Shown here: piece by piece, positions 51,301-58,325 of the stretch
Position numbering within the stretch: the stretch's first letter is position 1
Layout: every line of letters begins with the position of its first letter
Source of the DNA: Trochalopteron elliotii
Lineage: Eukaryota; Chordata; Aves; Passeriformes; Leiothrichidae
NCBI GenBank assembly: GCA_024734555.1
Contig: JANPWX010000358.1
Coordinates: 718,059 to 782,058, forward strand
Length of the DNA: 64,000 bases
Direction of reading: 5' to 3'
The notes under the pieces: model-generated
Told to the model about the DNA's origin: nothing
What the model saw: the letters and a program-made list of their open reading frames with translations, nothing else
Database searches by the model: none
Made by a program: the position numbers and the translations under genes

Positions 51301-52346
51301 GCACGAGTGAATGTCAGGAACTTGATGTCCCTTCTGGGGGTAATATTGCAGTAAGTTGTATAGGGTAGAATGGGATTCAGGTTCATTTCAGGCAATGAAC
51401 CCCTAAATAATAACTTCTGTTAAAGTGATGGGATTGTGGATGATCCTAGGGACAGCTGAGATCTTACCCTCTAGGGTTTTGTCTTAAACAAGCCAATATA
51501 ATGAGGTGTTTAAGACACCTCTGTTCTTGGAAAGACAAAATAACCAGTTCTGTGTTTGGCAGGCAGGTGCTGTCCTTATTTGACTTGTTGACATAAAGAG
51601 CAAAGGGCAGGCTCTCGTCAGAGTCTGGGATTTTTGAAGGGCTGCTAAGCTGAATCAAAACTAGAGTTTTCCAAAAGTGACACCTCTTGACCCAAACTCC
51701 AGCTTAATACCAGAATTAGGGCAGCCTTTCTCCCGAAACTCAATGCAGCCTCAGTGCACTGGACAGGTCTGACATAACAATTCCTAAAAGTAATTTTGAA
51801 TCACTAGTATCATTAAGATCTACAATTTTGGATCCTAACTAAACCCATGAGTGAAAGAGAGGTTTTTTCTTAAAAAGATACAAAAAAAACAAAGTAAAAT
51901 TTCCCCCCAAAAAAGCATTCTGCTTTTGAAAAGATATAAAAACAAAGCAAAATTTCCCCCCCAAAAAGCATTCTGCTTTTGGAAAATTGTGAGGTATTTT
52001 CTGCAATGCCTGAATTAACCCTTGCTATGACAACTTTTTGTGTGAAGCTCACCTGCTGGTGTCCCCACAGCTCATGTGCTCCTCGGTGCAGAAGGCCCTG
52101 TTTGAGGAGGAGGACAGAGTGAAGAAGCTGCAGCAGAAAGTGGCGACGCTGGAGAAGCGCAACAAGCAGCTGCGGGATCGGGTGAAGAAAGTCAAGAGGT
52201 CTCTCCGGCAAGCCAGGAAAAACTCCAGGCACATGGAGCTGGTGAACAGAAAGCTCAGTGAGAAACTTTCCTCTGCAGGTGGCCAAATCCCCTATATTAA
52301 CTCTTTGAAGCAGGAGAACTCCCACGGTACCTACCTTAAAGTATAA
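19268..52346 (+). CDS. CCDC3: CCDC3 (favine), coiled-coil domain-containing secreted protein; 3 coding exons
   Basis: Joined coding parts are exon 1 (19268 or within the gap, to 19756), 20760-20934 and 52071-52346. From the first mature cysteine (codon 19428-19430) onward the frame gives 259 residues; with a leader of 20-30 residues the protein is about 280, against 270 in human as I recall. Motifs seen: a cysteine-containing N-terminal domain (CQLPAEWRPLSEGC, LLCDQAWGSM, LGYFSCHSHTV), two N-glycosylation sequons (NLT, NCS) and a C-terminal charged coiled coil beginning near EEEDRVKKLQQKV. These features are diagnostic of vertebrate CCDC3. Known role in mammals: a secreted glycoprotein from adipocytes and endothelium, linked to lipid storage and to damping TNF-alpha/NF-kB signalling. 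Splice phases match (exon 1 ends after two codon bases; exon 2 ends in phase 0). The start codon is the uncertain part. Confidence 0.95.
19353..19420. other. Assembly gap (68 N) inside CCDC3 exon 1
   Basis: A run of 68 N interrupts the leader-coding region in the most GC-rich part of the window. Such gaps are typical where avian GC-rich first exons sequence poorly. Taken literally, the leader before the first mature cysteine would be about 53 codons, much longer than the roughly 21 in human, which suggests the true missing stretch is shorter or the start lies elsewhere. Confidence 0.99.
19757..20759 (+). other. CCDC3: CCDC3 intron 1 (GT-AG, about 1.0 kb)
   Basis: Donor CCTCCG|GTGAGT at 19757 and acceptor TGTGTTCCAG|A at 20759. 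The intron is phase 2: CG from exon 1 plus A from exon 2 makes an arginine codon just before Met-Asp-Glu-Asn. The first ~170 bp belong to the CpG island. A short GC-rich inverted repeat (ACGGCG/CGCCGT) lies at 20041-20059. I see no other element. Confidence 0.92.
20760..20934 (+). CDS. CCDC3: CCDC3 exon 2
   Basis: 175 bases: one base completes the split arginine codon, then 58 codons read MDENYILLPHGVNFQ, FPDTQENRRMF, LFQFSNCSQAQ, SSDWEIQEDNR. The acceptor ends in TTCCAG and the donor is CGG|GTAAGG at 20935, leaving phase 0. The sequon NCS and the block FSSDWEIQED are highly characteristic of CCDC3. The residues are very close to the mammalian sequence as I remember it, so purifying selection is likely. 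Confidence 0.96.
22146..22212. repeat. AT-rich tract with repeated ATATATTCA motifs
   Basis: Purine-pyrimidine alternating AT-rich sequence in which AATATATTCA and (TA)n blocks recur (near 22150, 22176, 22198). It is partly self-complementary and could form cruciform-like structures. No known element recognised. Confidence 0.6.
27325..27355. repeat. (TG)n dinucleotide microsatellite
   Basis: About 15 uninterrupted GT/TG units following a GGGGTGGG stretch. It lies in CCDC3 intron 2. Confidence 0.97.
31619..31673. repeat. Short imperfect tandem duplication (26-29 bp unit)
   Basis: GGAAACAAACACT followed by a purine-rich tail ending in AAGGGTT occurs twice back to back (31619-31647 and 31648-31673), with the tails partly diverged. 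No open frame or element is linked to it. Confidence 0.75.
32560..32628. repeat. (TTTTTCC)n polypyrimidine tract
   Basis: A pure C/T run made mainly of CTTTTTC heptamers and CTTTTC hexamers. Frames across it give Phe/Leu/Ser/Pro-rich artefacts. The mirror symmetry is compatible with triplex (H-DNA) formation. Confidence 0.9.
37834..37857. repeat. Adjacent poly(C) and poly(A) runs
   Basis: Eleven consecutive C, then ACCC, then nine A. Length of such runs is error-prone in sequencing. Confidence 0.85.
38902..39010 (-). mobile_element. CR1 LINE 3' fragment, minus orientation
   Basis: Starts ATCACAGAATCACAGAATG, the reverse complement of the CR1 octamer terminus, then AGGTTGGAAGAGACC and TCATTGAGTCCAACCC. 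A short near-repeat of the block 'atcatcaagtccaaccc' follows, suggesting local slippage. Only about 100 bp are retained; the right edge is approximate. Confidence 0.88.
41605..41714. repeat. (GTTTTT)n hexamer microsatellite
   Basis: Starts as (TTTG)n and becomes an almost perfect GTTTTT array of about 15 units, with one GTTTT unit in the middle that shifts the register. Its frames yield FVFVF or TKTKT peptides, which are artefacts. Confidence 0.96.
45533..45566. repeat. Poly(A) tract
   Basis: Twenty-three A, one G, then ten A. It could be the tail of an old retroinsertion, but I recognise no source transcript in the preceding sequence and see no clear target-site duplication. Confidence 0.85.
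46050..46560. promoter_or_regulatory. Intronic CpG-rich island in CCDC3 intron 2
   Basis: In otherwise AT-rich, CpG-poor intron sequence, CpG dinucleotides become frequent from about 46050 and are densest at 46385-46520 (for example CATTCCTGCGGCATC, GGAGCGGCGTCC, CAGCGCCGGGG, AGCGGGCCGG). Frames stay open on both strands because of composition, including 194 codons on + (45704-46288), with no recognisable domain. It looks like an unmethylated regulatory element, possibly an alternative CCDC3 promoter or the promoter of an antisense noncoding RNA. Nothing in the sequence fixes which strand, if any, is transcribed. Confidence 0.5.
48551..48625 (+). mobile_element. CR1 LINE 3' tail, plus orientation
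   Basis: About 75 bp: TTGTTAGGTTAATGATTGGACTGG-type sequence, then GATGATCTTGGAGGTCTTTTC and the terminal AATGATTCTGTGATTCTATTC octamer repeats. The text belongs to the subfamily whose end reads 'gaggtcttttcc', like the copy at 57.4 kb. Severely 5'-truncated. Confidence 0.88.
49224..49259. repeat. (CATCAC)n trinucleotide-like microsatellite
   Basis: Repeats of CATCAC/CATCAT on the + strand, about 35 bp, with small interruptions at the ends. Confidence 0.9.
51873..51980. repeat. Tandem duplication (about 54 bp) just upstream of CCDC3 exon 3
   Basis: Two adjacent copies (51873-51927 and 51928-51980). Each runs AAAAGATA, an A-rich stretch with ACAAAG, AAAATTTCCCCCC, then GCATTCTGCTTTT. They differ by a few substitutions and small indels in the A and C runs. 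The second copy ends 90 bp before the exon 3 acceptor-exon junction, close to the expected branch-point region. Confidence 0.92.
52071..52346 (+). CDS. CCDC3: CCDC3 exon 3 (coiled coil, C-terminus, stop)
   Basis: Acceptor GTCCCCACAG, then 91 codons and TAA at 52344-52346. The residues open LMCSSVQKALFEEEDRV and form a strongly charged heptad-like coiled coil of about 60 residues (KKLQQKVATLEKRN, LRDRVKKVKRSLRQARK, ELVNRKLSEKL). A tail of about 25 residues rich in Ser, Gly and Asn follows (SSAGGQIPYINSLKQENSHG). The coiled coil matches mammalian CCDC3 almost residue for residue from memory; the tail does not obviously match beyond a P-x-IN motif. The coiled coil presumably drives multimerisation of the secreted protein. 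Confidence 0.96.
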   Translation, partial: LMCSSVQKALFEEEDRVKKLQQKVATLEKRNKQLRDRVKKVKRSLRQARKNSRHMELVNRKLSEKLSSAGGQIPYINSLKQENSHGTYLKV

Positions 52347-52470
52347 TGCAAGGGTAAGTGCTCAGGCCAGTGGTAGTGGCGAATTTTGTCTGCGTTAGAT
52401 CAGGGTCTGGCCCTCACACCTTGTCTACACTGTGCTTCAAACCTTGCATGGAAAATGAATCTGAACTTGC

Positions 52471-52504
52471 TTTAGACACAGTGCCAGTTTAAACTGTGTC
52501 TAAA
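52471..52504 (+). other. Stem-loop in CCDC3 3' UTR, 11-bp perfect arms
   Basis: TTTAGACACAG at 52471-52481 pairs exactly with CTGTGTCTAAA at 52494-52504 across a 12-nt loop containing GTTTAAA. It starts about 125 nt after the stop codon. It may be a structured RNA element or a relic of a foldback transposon. Confidence 0.75.
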
Positions 52505-53919
52505 TGCCAGCTGGATTTGGCACAGCCCAAAGCCATGTCCTCGCTGTTCTCAGTGGACACAGGGCCAGACAGTCATCTGTGCTTCTCCTCCCTCACCCAC
52601 CTCCACCTCCACCACCTCCAGGTTGTCTTTGATGAAAGTGCCAGCCCAGCTCTCTGGGCCATTGCAGGCACTTGACACAGGATCTCTTCCTGCCAGTTTA
52701 CCTCCTCCTCATGGGCTGGGCAAGCACGGCTTGGGATCTAGAGATGGATGTGGTGGGAAGGATGAAGGCATGAATGCTCTTCACTCCCTCATCTCCCCCA
52801 GGCTCTCAGCCTTGCTTGAGCTTGACTGAAGTCTACATCCAGTGCCTGGGCATAGGCTGTGTCCAAGACTCAGGCAGTTTGTGCCTCTCTTCAGCACGAA
52901 ATATAGATGTGCCCAAATTGTCTTAAGACTGTTCCTATATATCCTTAAATATTCTAAATCAAATATATGGCAACTTTTTTTTTTTTTTCAAGAAGTGCCT
53001 CAAGGCTCTCAGTAACTCCCTCAGGTGCCTTTATCATTGGTCAGCCAACTGGGTTGGAAACCACATCATTTTGGGACTGTGTCTAAGACTTAATCCTGTA
53101 GTCAGGAGTGGACTTAGCCTATGAGAGGGTGTTGGATCAGGCCCAGCAGGCAATTTCAGATCCCATTCTCAAGCAGGTTTAAGTTACAGCGTGGACAAAG
53201 CTTCAAGTTTTGTAGTCACTGTTTGAGGTATAATGGAGGTTGCTGGGCAGCCTCACTTAGTTACACTTAAAACCTGTAGAGACCATATCAGTATCAACAG
53301 GGCATTAAAAAATTTAGGTAGTTTATATATGTATATATTTTAAAATCCTATAGAAAATATTTTTATTACACATTTGATATAGTCTAATTTCTTAAAATAT
53401 GAAGTAAAACCTGTTTCTTGCTTATCTCGTAAAAAAAGAAAAGTCCATCATATCCTTTATTAGGCATTTACAAACAGACTTCTGCTCAAGCAGTGTGGGT
53501 TTAGGCATCAATATACATGGCTGATAATGTTAATGCTTGAAACTATCCTTGCACTTGGAAAAGCCCATATCAGCTTTCAAATGTGAGCTTCAGTCCAAGC
53601 AGAACATAGAAACTGACTCTCATTACCTTTCAGTTTTGCTCCTTCTGGAAATACTTTTTTTTCCCCTCTTGAAATAATATTGGCATTTCTTAACATTCTG
53701 ACTCCTCCACAAGCTCCATTGGTTTCAAAGGCTCCACCTCCCACATCACCACAATTTGAATTGTTTTCTGCTGGAGTCAGCAATGCTGTTTCCTGAGAAT
53801 TGCTACAGAACTTAGACTTCCCTAGAAGCCATCAAGAGATTTCAACTCAAAAATTTAAATCCATAGAAAAGTAAACTACTTTTTATTGTTTTATTTTCTG
53901 GTTTCTAAACTACTGTTTA

Positions 53920-53925
53920 AATAAA
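53920..53925 (+). terminator. CCDC3: Candidate CCDC3 poly(A) signal AATAAA
   Basis: Canonical AATAAA 1.57 kb after the stop, followed about 35 nt later by a GT/T-rich stretch (TTGTGTTTTAATTTTTTG) that suits a downstream element. A second AATAAA at 54463 is a weaker alternative. Not proven without RNA data. Confidence 0.6.
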
Positions 53926-54185
53926 TGAACTGGTTTTCCTGGGATAGGTATTAAAACCTTGTGTTTTAATTTTTTGTTAAGTAAAATATTCCCTCTGTTA
54001 TTCATGTATGTTTTATAAGTGTTTGTATAAAGATGAGAAAGTATAACTAATATAGTTACACCTTTGCTATTCTTACAGATTTTCCAAACACAGTGTTGAA
54101 TATCTTTTTCTTTTGGCTGGTATTTTTGTTGCTTGATGAAAAAAGTGGAATTTTCTTCCTGTTTCCCCCTTTGTCTTCCTAAGAG

Positions 54186-54209
54186 AAAAAAAAAAAAAAA
54201 AAAAAAAAA
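54186..54209. repeat. Poly(A) tract
   Basis: Twenty-four consecutive A on the + strand, flanked by AAGAG and TTTG. It lies shortly after the proposed 3' end of CCDC3. No associated retroelement recognised. Confidence 0.9.
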
Positions 54210-55176
54210 TTTGTTCTCCTTGTAAGTGTTGTGAGAATTTTGTTTATCCTGCAAAGAAAACAAAAAAACCCTCCTCAAATGCAAAGCTCAAATGCAACCC
54301 AAAATGATCTCACTGGGTACAAACCCCAAAAAGGTTGTTTCCTTGTGAGTTTTTTCCTTTTCATTCCTGCTTGGGTTTGGATCATTTCCAGAGATAAGGA
54401 CTAGCAGTCAGATCAGGTCACAAGTTAACCCTCTCGACAAGTAACAGGGGATGTCAAACCTAAATAAAAATGCCATTAAAGTGTCAGCACTGATTGCCTG
54501 ACCCTGCTGGTGACAATATCCAGAGTGTGACCAGGAAGGCTGCACATGCAGGAAACACAAGTGAAATGAGGAATTTGGGTTATGTCTGCCCAGGCTGGTA
54601 CACATCACACAGGGCCTGTCTGACACATGCTGTAATTTTTAGACCCACTCCGTAGCAATTTCAGGAATCAGCTCATCTGGAGACCTGCAAAAAAGGCAAA
54701 ATTTCATGCCATTTCCAAGAGCAATGGGAAAGGCATGATTAAGTATGTTCCTCTTGAAAAGCTATGAGGGAAGGACTGAGATGCAGAAATGGAGGTTGGC
54801 ATAGCTGGATGGGTTGGCAAGAGATGGTGTAGAAACCCAAGAAATATCCTGGTAAAAACCAGAAAGACAAAAAAAATTTCCTCATTTGGTTAGAAACAAC
54901 ACCAAATGTGTCAGTCCCCCTTGAGAAGTTCAAAGATGCTTTACAGCTTAGTAACATCTGCTTTTCCAAAACATATCAGGAGCTTGAAGGCTGCCAGAAC
55001 ATCTGCAGGACCAATGCTAGGGGTTTCCAGAGCAGCTGGACACAACTGGAGACAAAGATGGGATTTCTGGCATCTTTGTTCACTGTGGGGATGTTTTTGT
55101 GGACAAATGAAATTTTCCTGATGGATATAGAGGATGACAAGAAGAAGTGAAAGAGCAAAATAAGTAGTAACAGGAC

Positions 55177-56424
55177 GGAGAGGAGAGGAGAGGAGAGGAG
55201 AGGAGAGGAGAGGAGAGGAGAGGAGAGGAGAGGAGAGGAGAGGAGAGGAGAGGAGAGGAGAGGAGAGGAGAGGAGAGGAGAGGAGAGGAGAGGAGAGGAG
55301 AGGAGAGGAGAGGAGAGGAGAGGAGAGGAGAGGAGAGGAGAGGAGAGGAGAGGAGAGGAGAGGAGAGGAGAGGAGAGGAGAGGAGAGGAGAGGAGAGGAG
55401 AGGAGAGGAGAGGAGAGGAGAGGAGAGGAGAGGAGAGGAGAGGAGAGGAGAGGAGAGGAGAGGAGAGGAGAGGAGAGGAGAGGAGAGGAGAGGAGAGGAG
55501 AGGAGAGGAGAGGAGAGGAGAGGAGAGGAGAGGAGAGGAGAGGAGAGGAGAGGAGAGGAGAGGAGAGGAGAGGAGAGGAGAGGAGAGGAGAGGAGAGGAG
55601 AGGAGAGGAGAGGAGAGGAGAGGAGAGGAGAGGAGAGGAGAGGAGAGGAGAGGAGAGGAGAGGAGAGGAGAGGAGAGGAGAGGAGAGGAGAGGAGAGGAG
55701 AGGAGAGGAGAGGAGAGGAGAGGAGAGGAGAGGAGAGGAGAGGAGAGGAGAGGAGAGGAGAGGAGAGGAGAGGAGAGGAGAGGAGAGGAGAGGAGAGGAG
55801 AGGAGAGGAGAGGAGAGGAGAGGAGAGGAGAGGAGAGGAGAGGAGAGGAGAGGAGAGGAGAGGAGAGGAGAGGAGAGGAGAGGAGAGGAGAGGAGAGGAG
55901 AGGAGAGGAGAGGAGAGGAGAGGAGAGGAGAGGAGAGGAGAGGAGAGGAGAGGAGAGGAGAGGAGAGGAGAGGAGAGGAGAGGAGAGGAGAGGAGAGGAG
56001 AGGAGAGGAGAGGAGAGGAGAGGAGAGGAGAGGAGAGGAGAGGAGAGGAGAGGAGAGGAGAGGAGAGGAGAGGAGAGGAGAGGAGAGGAGAGGAGAGGAG
56101 AGGAGAGGAGAGGAGAGGAGAGGAGAGGAGAGGAGAGGAGAGGAGAGGAGAGGAGAGGAGAGGAGAGGAGAGGAGAGGAGAGGAGAGGAGAGGAGAGGAG
56201 AGGAGAGGAGAGGAGAGGAGAGGAGAGGAGAGGAGAGGAGAGGAGAGGAGAGGAGAGGAGAGGAGAGGAGAGGAGAGGAGAGGAGAGGAGAGGAGAGGAG
56301 AGGAGAGGAGAGGAGAGGAGAGGAGAGGAGAGGAGAGGAGAGGAGAGGAGAGGAGAGGAGAGGAGAGGAGAGGAGAGGAGAGGAGAGGAGAGGAGAGGAG
56401 AGGAGAGGAGAGGAGAGGAGAGGA
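55177..56424. repeat. Perfect (AGGAG)n pentamer satellite, about 1.25 kb
   Basis: Roughly 249 copies of the pentamer GGAGA/AGGAG with no interruption that I can see. The + strand is all purine. The tract leaves an open frame on the minus strand made only of a repeated Leu-Ser-Ser-Pro-Leu unit, which is an artefact. Homopurine mirror repeats of this kind are known to form intramolecular triplexes and, when transcribed with the G-rich strand displaced, R-loops. The tract begins about 1.25 kb past the proposed CCDC3 poly(A) site. Exact copy number depends on assembly quality. Confidence 0.98.
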
Positions 56425-57439
56425 ATGACAGAAAGAAACAGGAGAGGGGAAATTGTTGTCTTAGGGATTGTCCTCTTCTAACCATTAACACATTCCTCTT
56501 GTACTATTTCTGTCACAACTTTTGCAGGACTTGTGTGTCTTACACCAGAGTGTAAGTAGTTAATTCAGATGGTGATCTGCACCCAAAAACACCTTGAGTT
56601 TTTAGACTTTACAACTGAATTTTCTGGGTTTTTTGAAAGTGGATGTTTATAGAACAAAGTGCATCAAATAAATTATTCTCATAAATTCCATTATCATTCT
56701 GATTTAAAAACCCAGCATGAATAACTGGGGAAGAACCACAAAGTGAGGGAGGATTTATGGGGAGCAGACACTGACTGTTAGCAGCTTTCTTTGCTCCTTA
56801 ATACCAAAACCATTGAGAAAAAATTACTTCCTTATGTTTGAATAATAATTTAGGGAAATAGGCATGTTATTCTGTTTGGGTTTTGGCAGAAGGGGCTTTT
56901 GGAACCAAAGAGCACATCAGTGTTTCAGAGTTGTATCAGTAAAGCCCATTTCTAATACACAAAACCTCTCGCCAAACTAGGTAATCTCCCATTAATGAGG
57001 CAAAGAAGCCCAAATTAATTTCTGAAAGCAGGAGAAAAATCATAGAGACAAAACTGTAGAAAGCAGATAAAACTGAAAACATATGTCATTTCTTCTTCTA
57101 ACAAATCCAAGTAATTGCAAGGAAATTTCATTTTCCTCCCTATTTAACCCCAATTATTTTCCTTTAATCACAGAAATGCACCTATTTCCCTCCAAACCAG
57201 CCTGCTTTGCGTGTGAAACGTCGTTTCCAGCATGTGCTTGGGTTCAGGCATGTTCCTAATCCCTTAAAACAAACACAGCGAGCAGGACAGCACGTCCCAG
57301 CACATGTGGCACTGCTGGGAGGGCTCACTGGCTGTGCAGGAAACCAGGCCAAGCCATCCCAACAGGGATGTCTGGGAAGGCAGGCACAGCAGGGATTTAG
57401 TGGGGCAGGAGCAACTCTGTCTTTGTGAGGAGTCATCTT

Positions 57440-58325
57440 TTGGGGATCAGGATTTGGTACAGATCACACCAAGCTGGGTGAGAGTTGAGAGTTGATTTGC
57501 TGGAGGGTATTCCTACAGTGGGAGCTGGGCAGGCTGGTTCTATGGTCTGAGGCCAATTGCATGAGATTAAATAAGGTGAAATCCTGCAACTTCCATCACA
57601 GCAACCCCGTGCAGCACCACAGGCTGGGGGAAGGGCAGCTGGAAAGATTTCCAGTGGAAAAGGACCTGGGGCTGCTGGTCAACAGTGACCAAACATGAGC
57701 CAGAGAGTGCCCAGGTGAGCAAAAAGGCCAATGGCACCTGACTTGTACCAGCAATAATGGGGCCAGCAGGATCAGGGCAGTGATTTTGCCCCTGTCCTGG
57801 CCACTGGTGAGGCCACACCTTGAACCCTGGGTTCAGTTTTGGGCCTCTCAACTGCAGAAAGACCTTGAGGTGCTGGAGCATGTCTAGAGAAAGGAATGGA
57901 GCTGGGAAAGTGTCTGGAGCACAAGTTTAATGAGGAGCAGCTGAGGGAGCTGGGGGGCTCAGCCTGGAGAAGAGGTGGTTCAGGGGACAATTTATTGGTC
58001 TTTACAATATCCAGAAAGAAGGCTGTACAAGGCTCTTCTTGCAGGTAACGAATGAGACTACAAGAGGAAACAGACTCAAGTTGTGCCAGGGAAGGTTTAG
58101 CTTGGATATAAGGAAAATTTTCTTCACCACAATAATTGTCATGCCCTGGAAAAGGCTGCCCAGGGAAGTGGTAGAGTGACTGTCACTGAGAGTATTTATA
58201 AGACATGTAGATGTGGTACTTGGGGGTAGGGTTTAGTGGTGAACAAGGCAGTGCTGGTTTAACTGCTGAACTAAATATTCTTAAGGGTCTTTTCCAACCT
58301 AAAAGAGTCAATGATTCTATGACTG
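57440..58325 (+). mobile_element. CR1 LINE 3' fragment, about 0.9 kb, with decayed ORF2 end
   Basis: The longest CR1 copy here. It starts near 'caccaagctgggtgagag', passes through 'tctgaggccaattgcatgag', 'gaaaaggacctggggctgctggt', 'gtcctggccactggtgaggccacacc' and 'ggagaagaggtggttcaggggac', and ends with 'gggtcttttccaacct' and the terminus GATTCTATGA. In frame +, residues such as NPVQHHRLGEGQLE and EKDLGLLVNS match the C-terminal part of CR1 ORF2 downstream of the reverse transcriptase core. Stops and frameshifts show that it is dead. It is 5'-truncated, as most CR1 copies are. Confidence 0.92.

Larger units (their letters stand above)
20935..52070 (+). other. CCDC3: CCDC3 intron 2 (about 31 kb)
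   Basis: Donor GTAAGG at 20935, acceptor GTGTCCCCACAG ending at 52070, phase 0. Open frames inside (for example 35161-35577 and 45704-46288) do not resemble known proteins. It contains the simple repeats, two CR1 tails and one CpG-rich island listed separately; the remaining sequence is unique-looking, and I can assign nothing to it. An alternative exon could hide here without being detectable by eye. Confidence 0.92.
52347..53945 (+). other. CCDC3: Probable CCDC3 3' UTR
   Basis: No further coding frame follows the TAA. The stretch includes a stem-loop at 52471-52504, a CCACCTCCACC repeat near 52595-52620, and an AU-rich block near 53325-53400 with TATATATGTATATATTTTA, which could affect transcript stability. 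It ends just after the AATAAA at 53920. The length (about 1.6 kb) is plausible for this gene, but the end is inferred. Confidence 0.6.

Noticed and set aside
54941..56491. 516-codon minus frame of repeated Leu-Ser-Ser-Pro-Leu
   Set aside because: It is the direct translation of the (AGGAG)n satellite, whose pentamer unit contains no stop in that frame.
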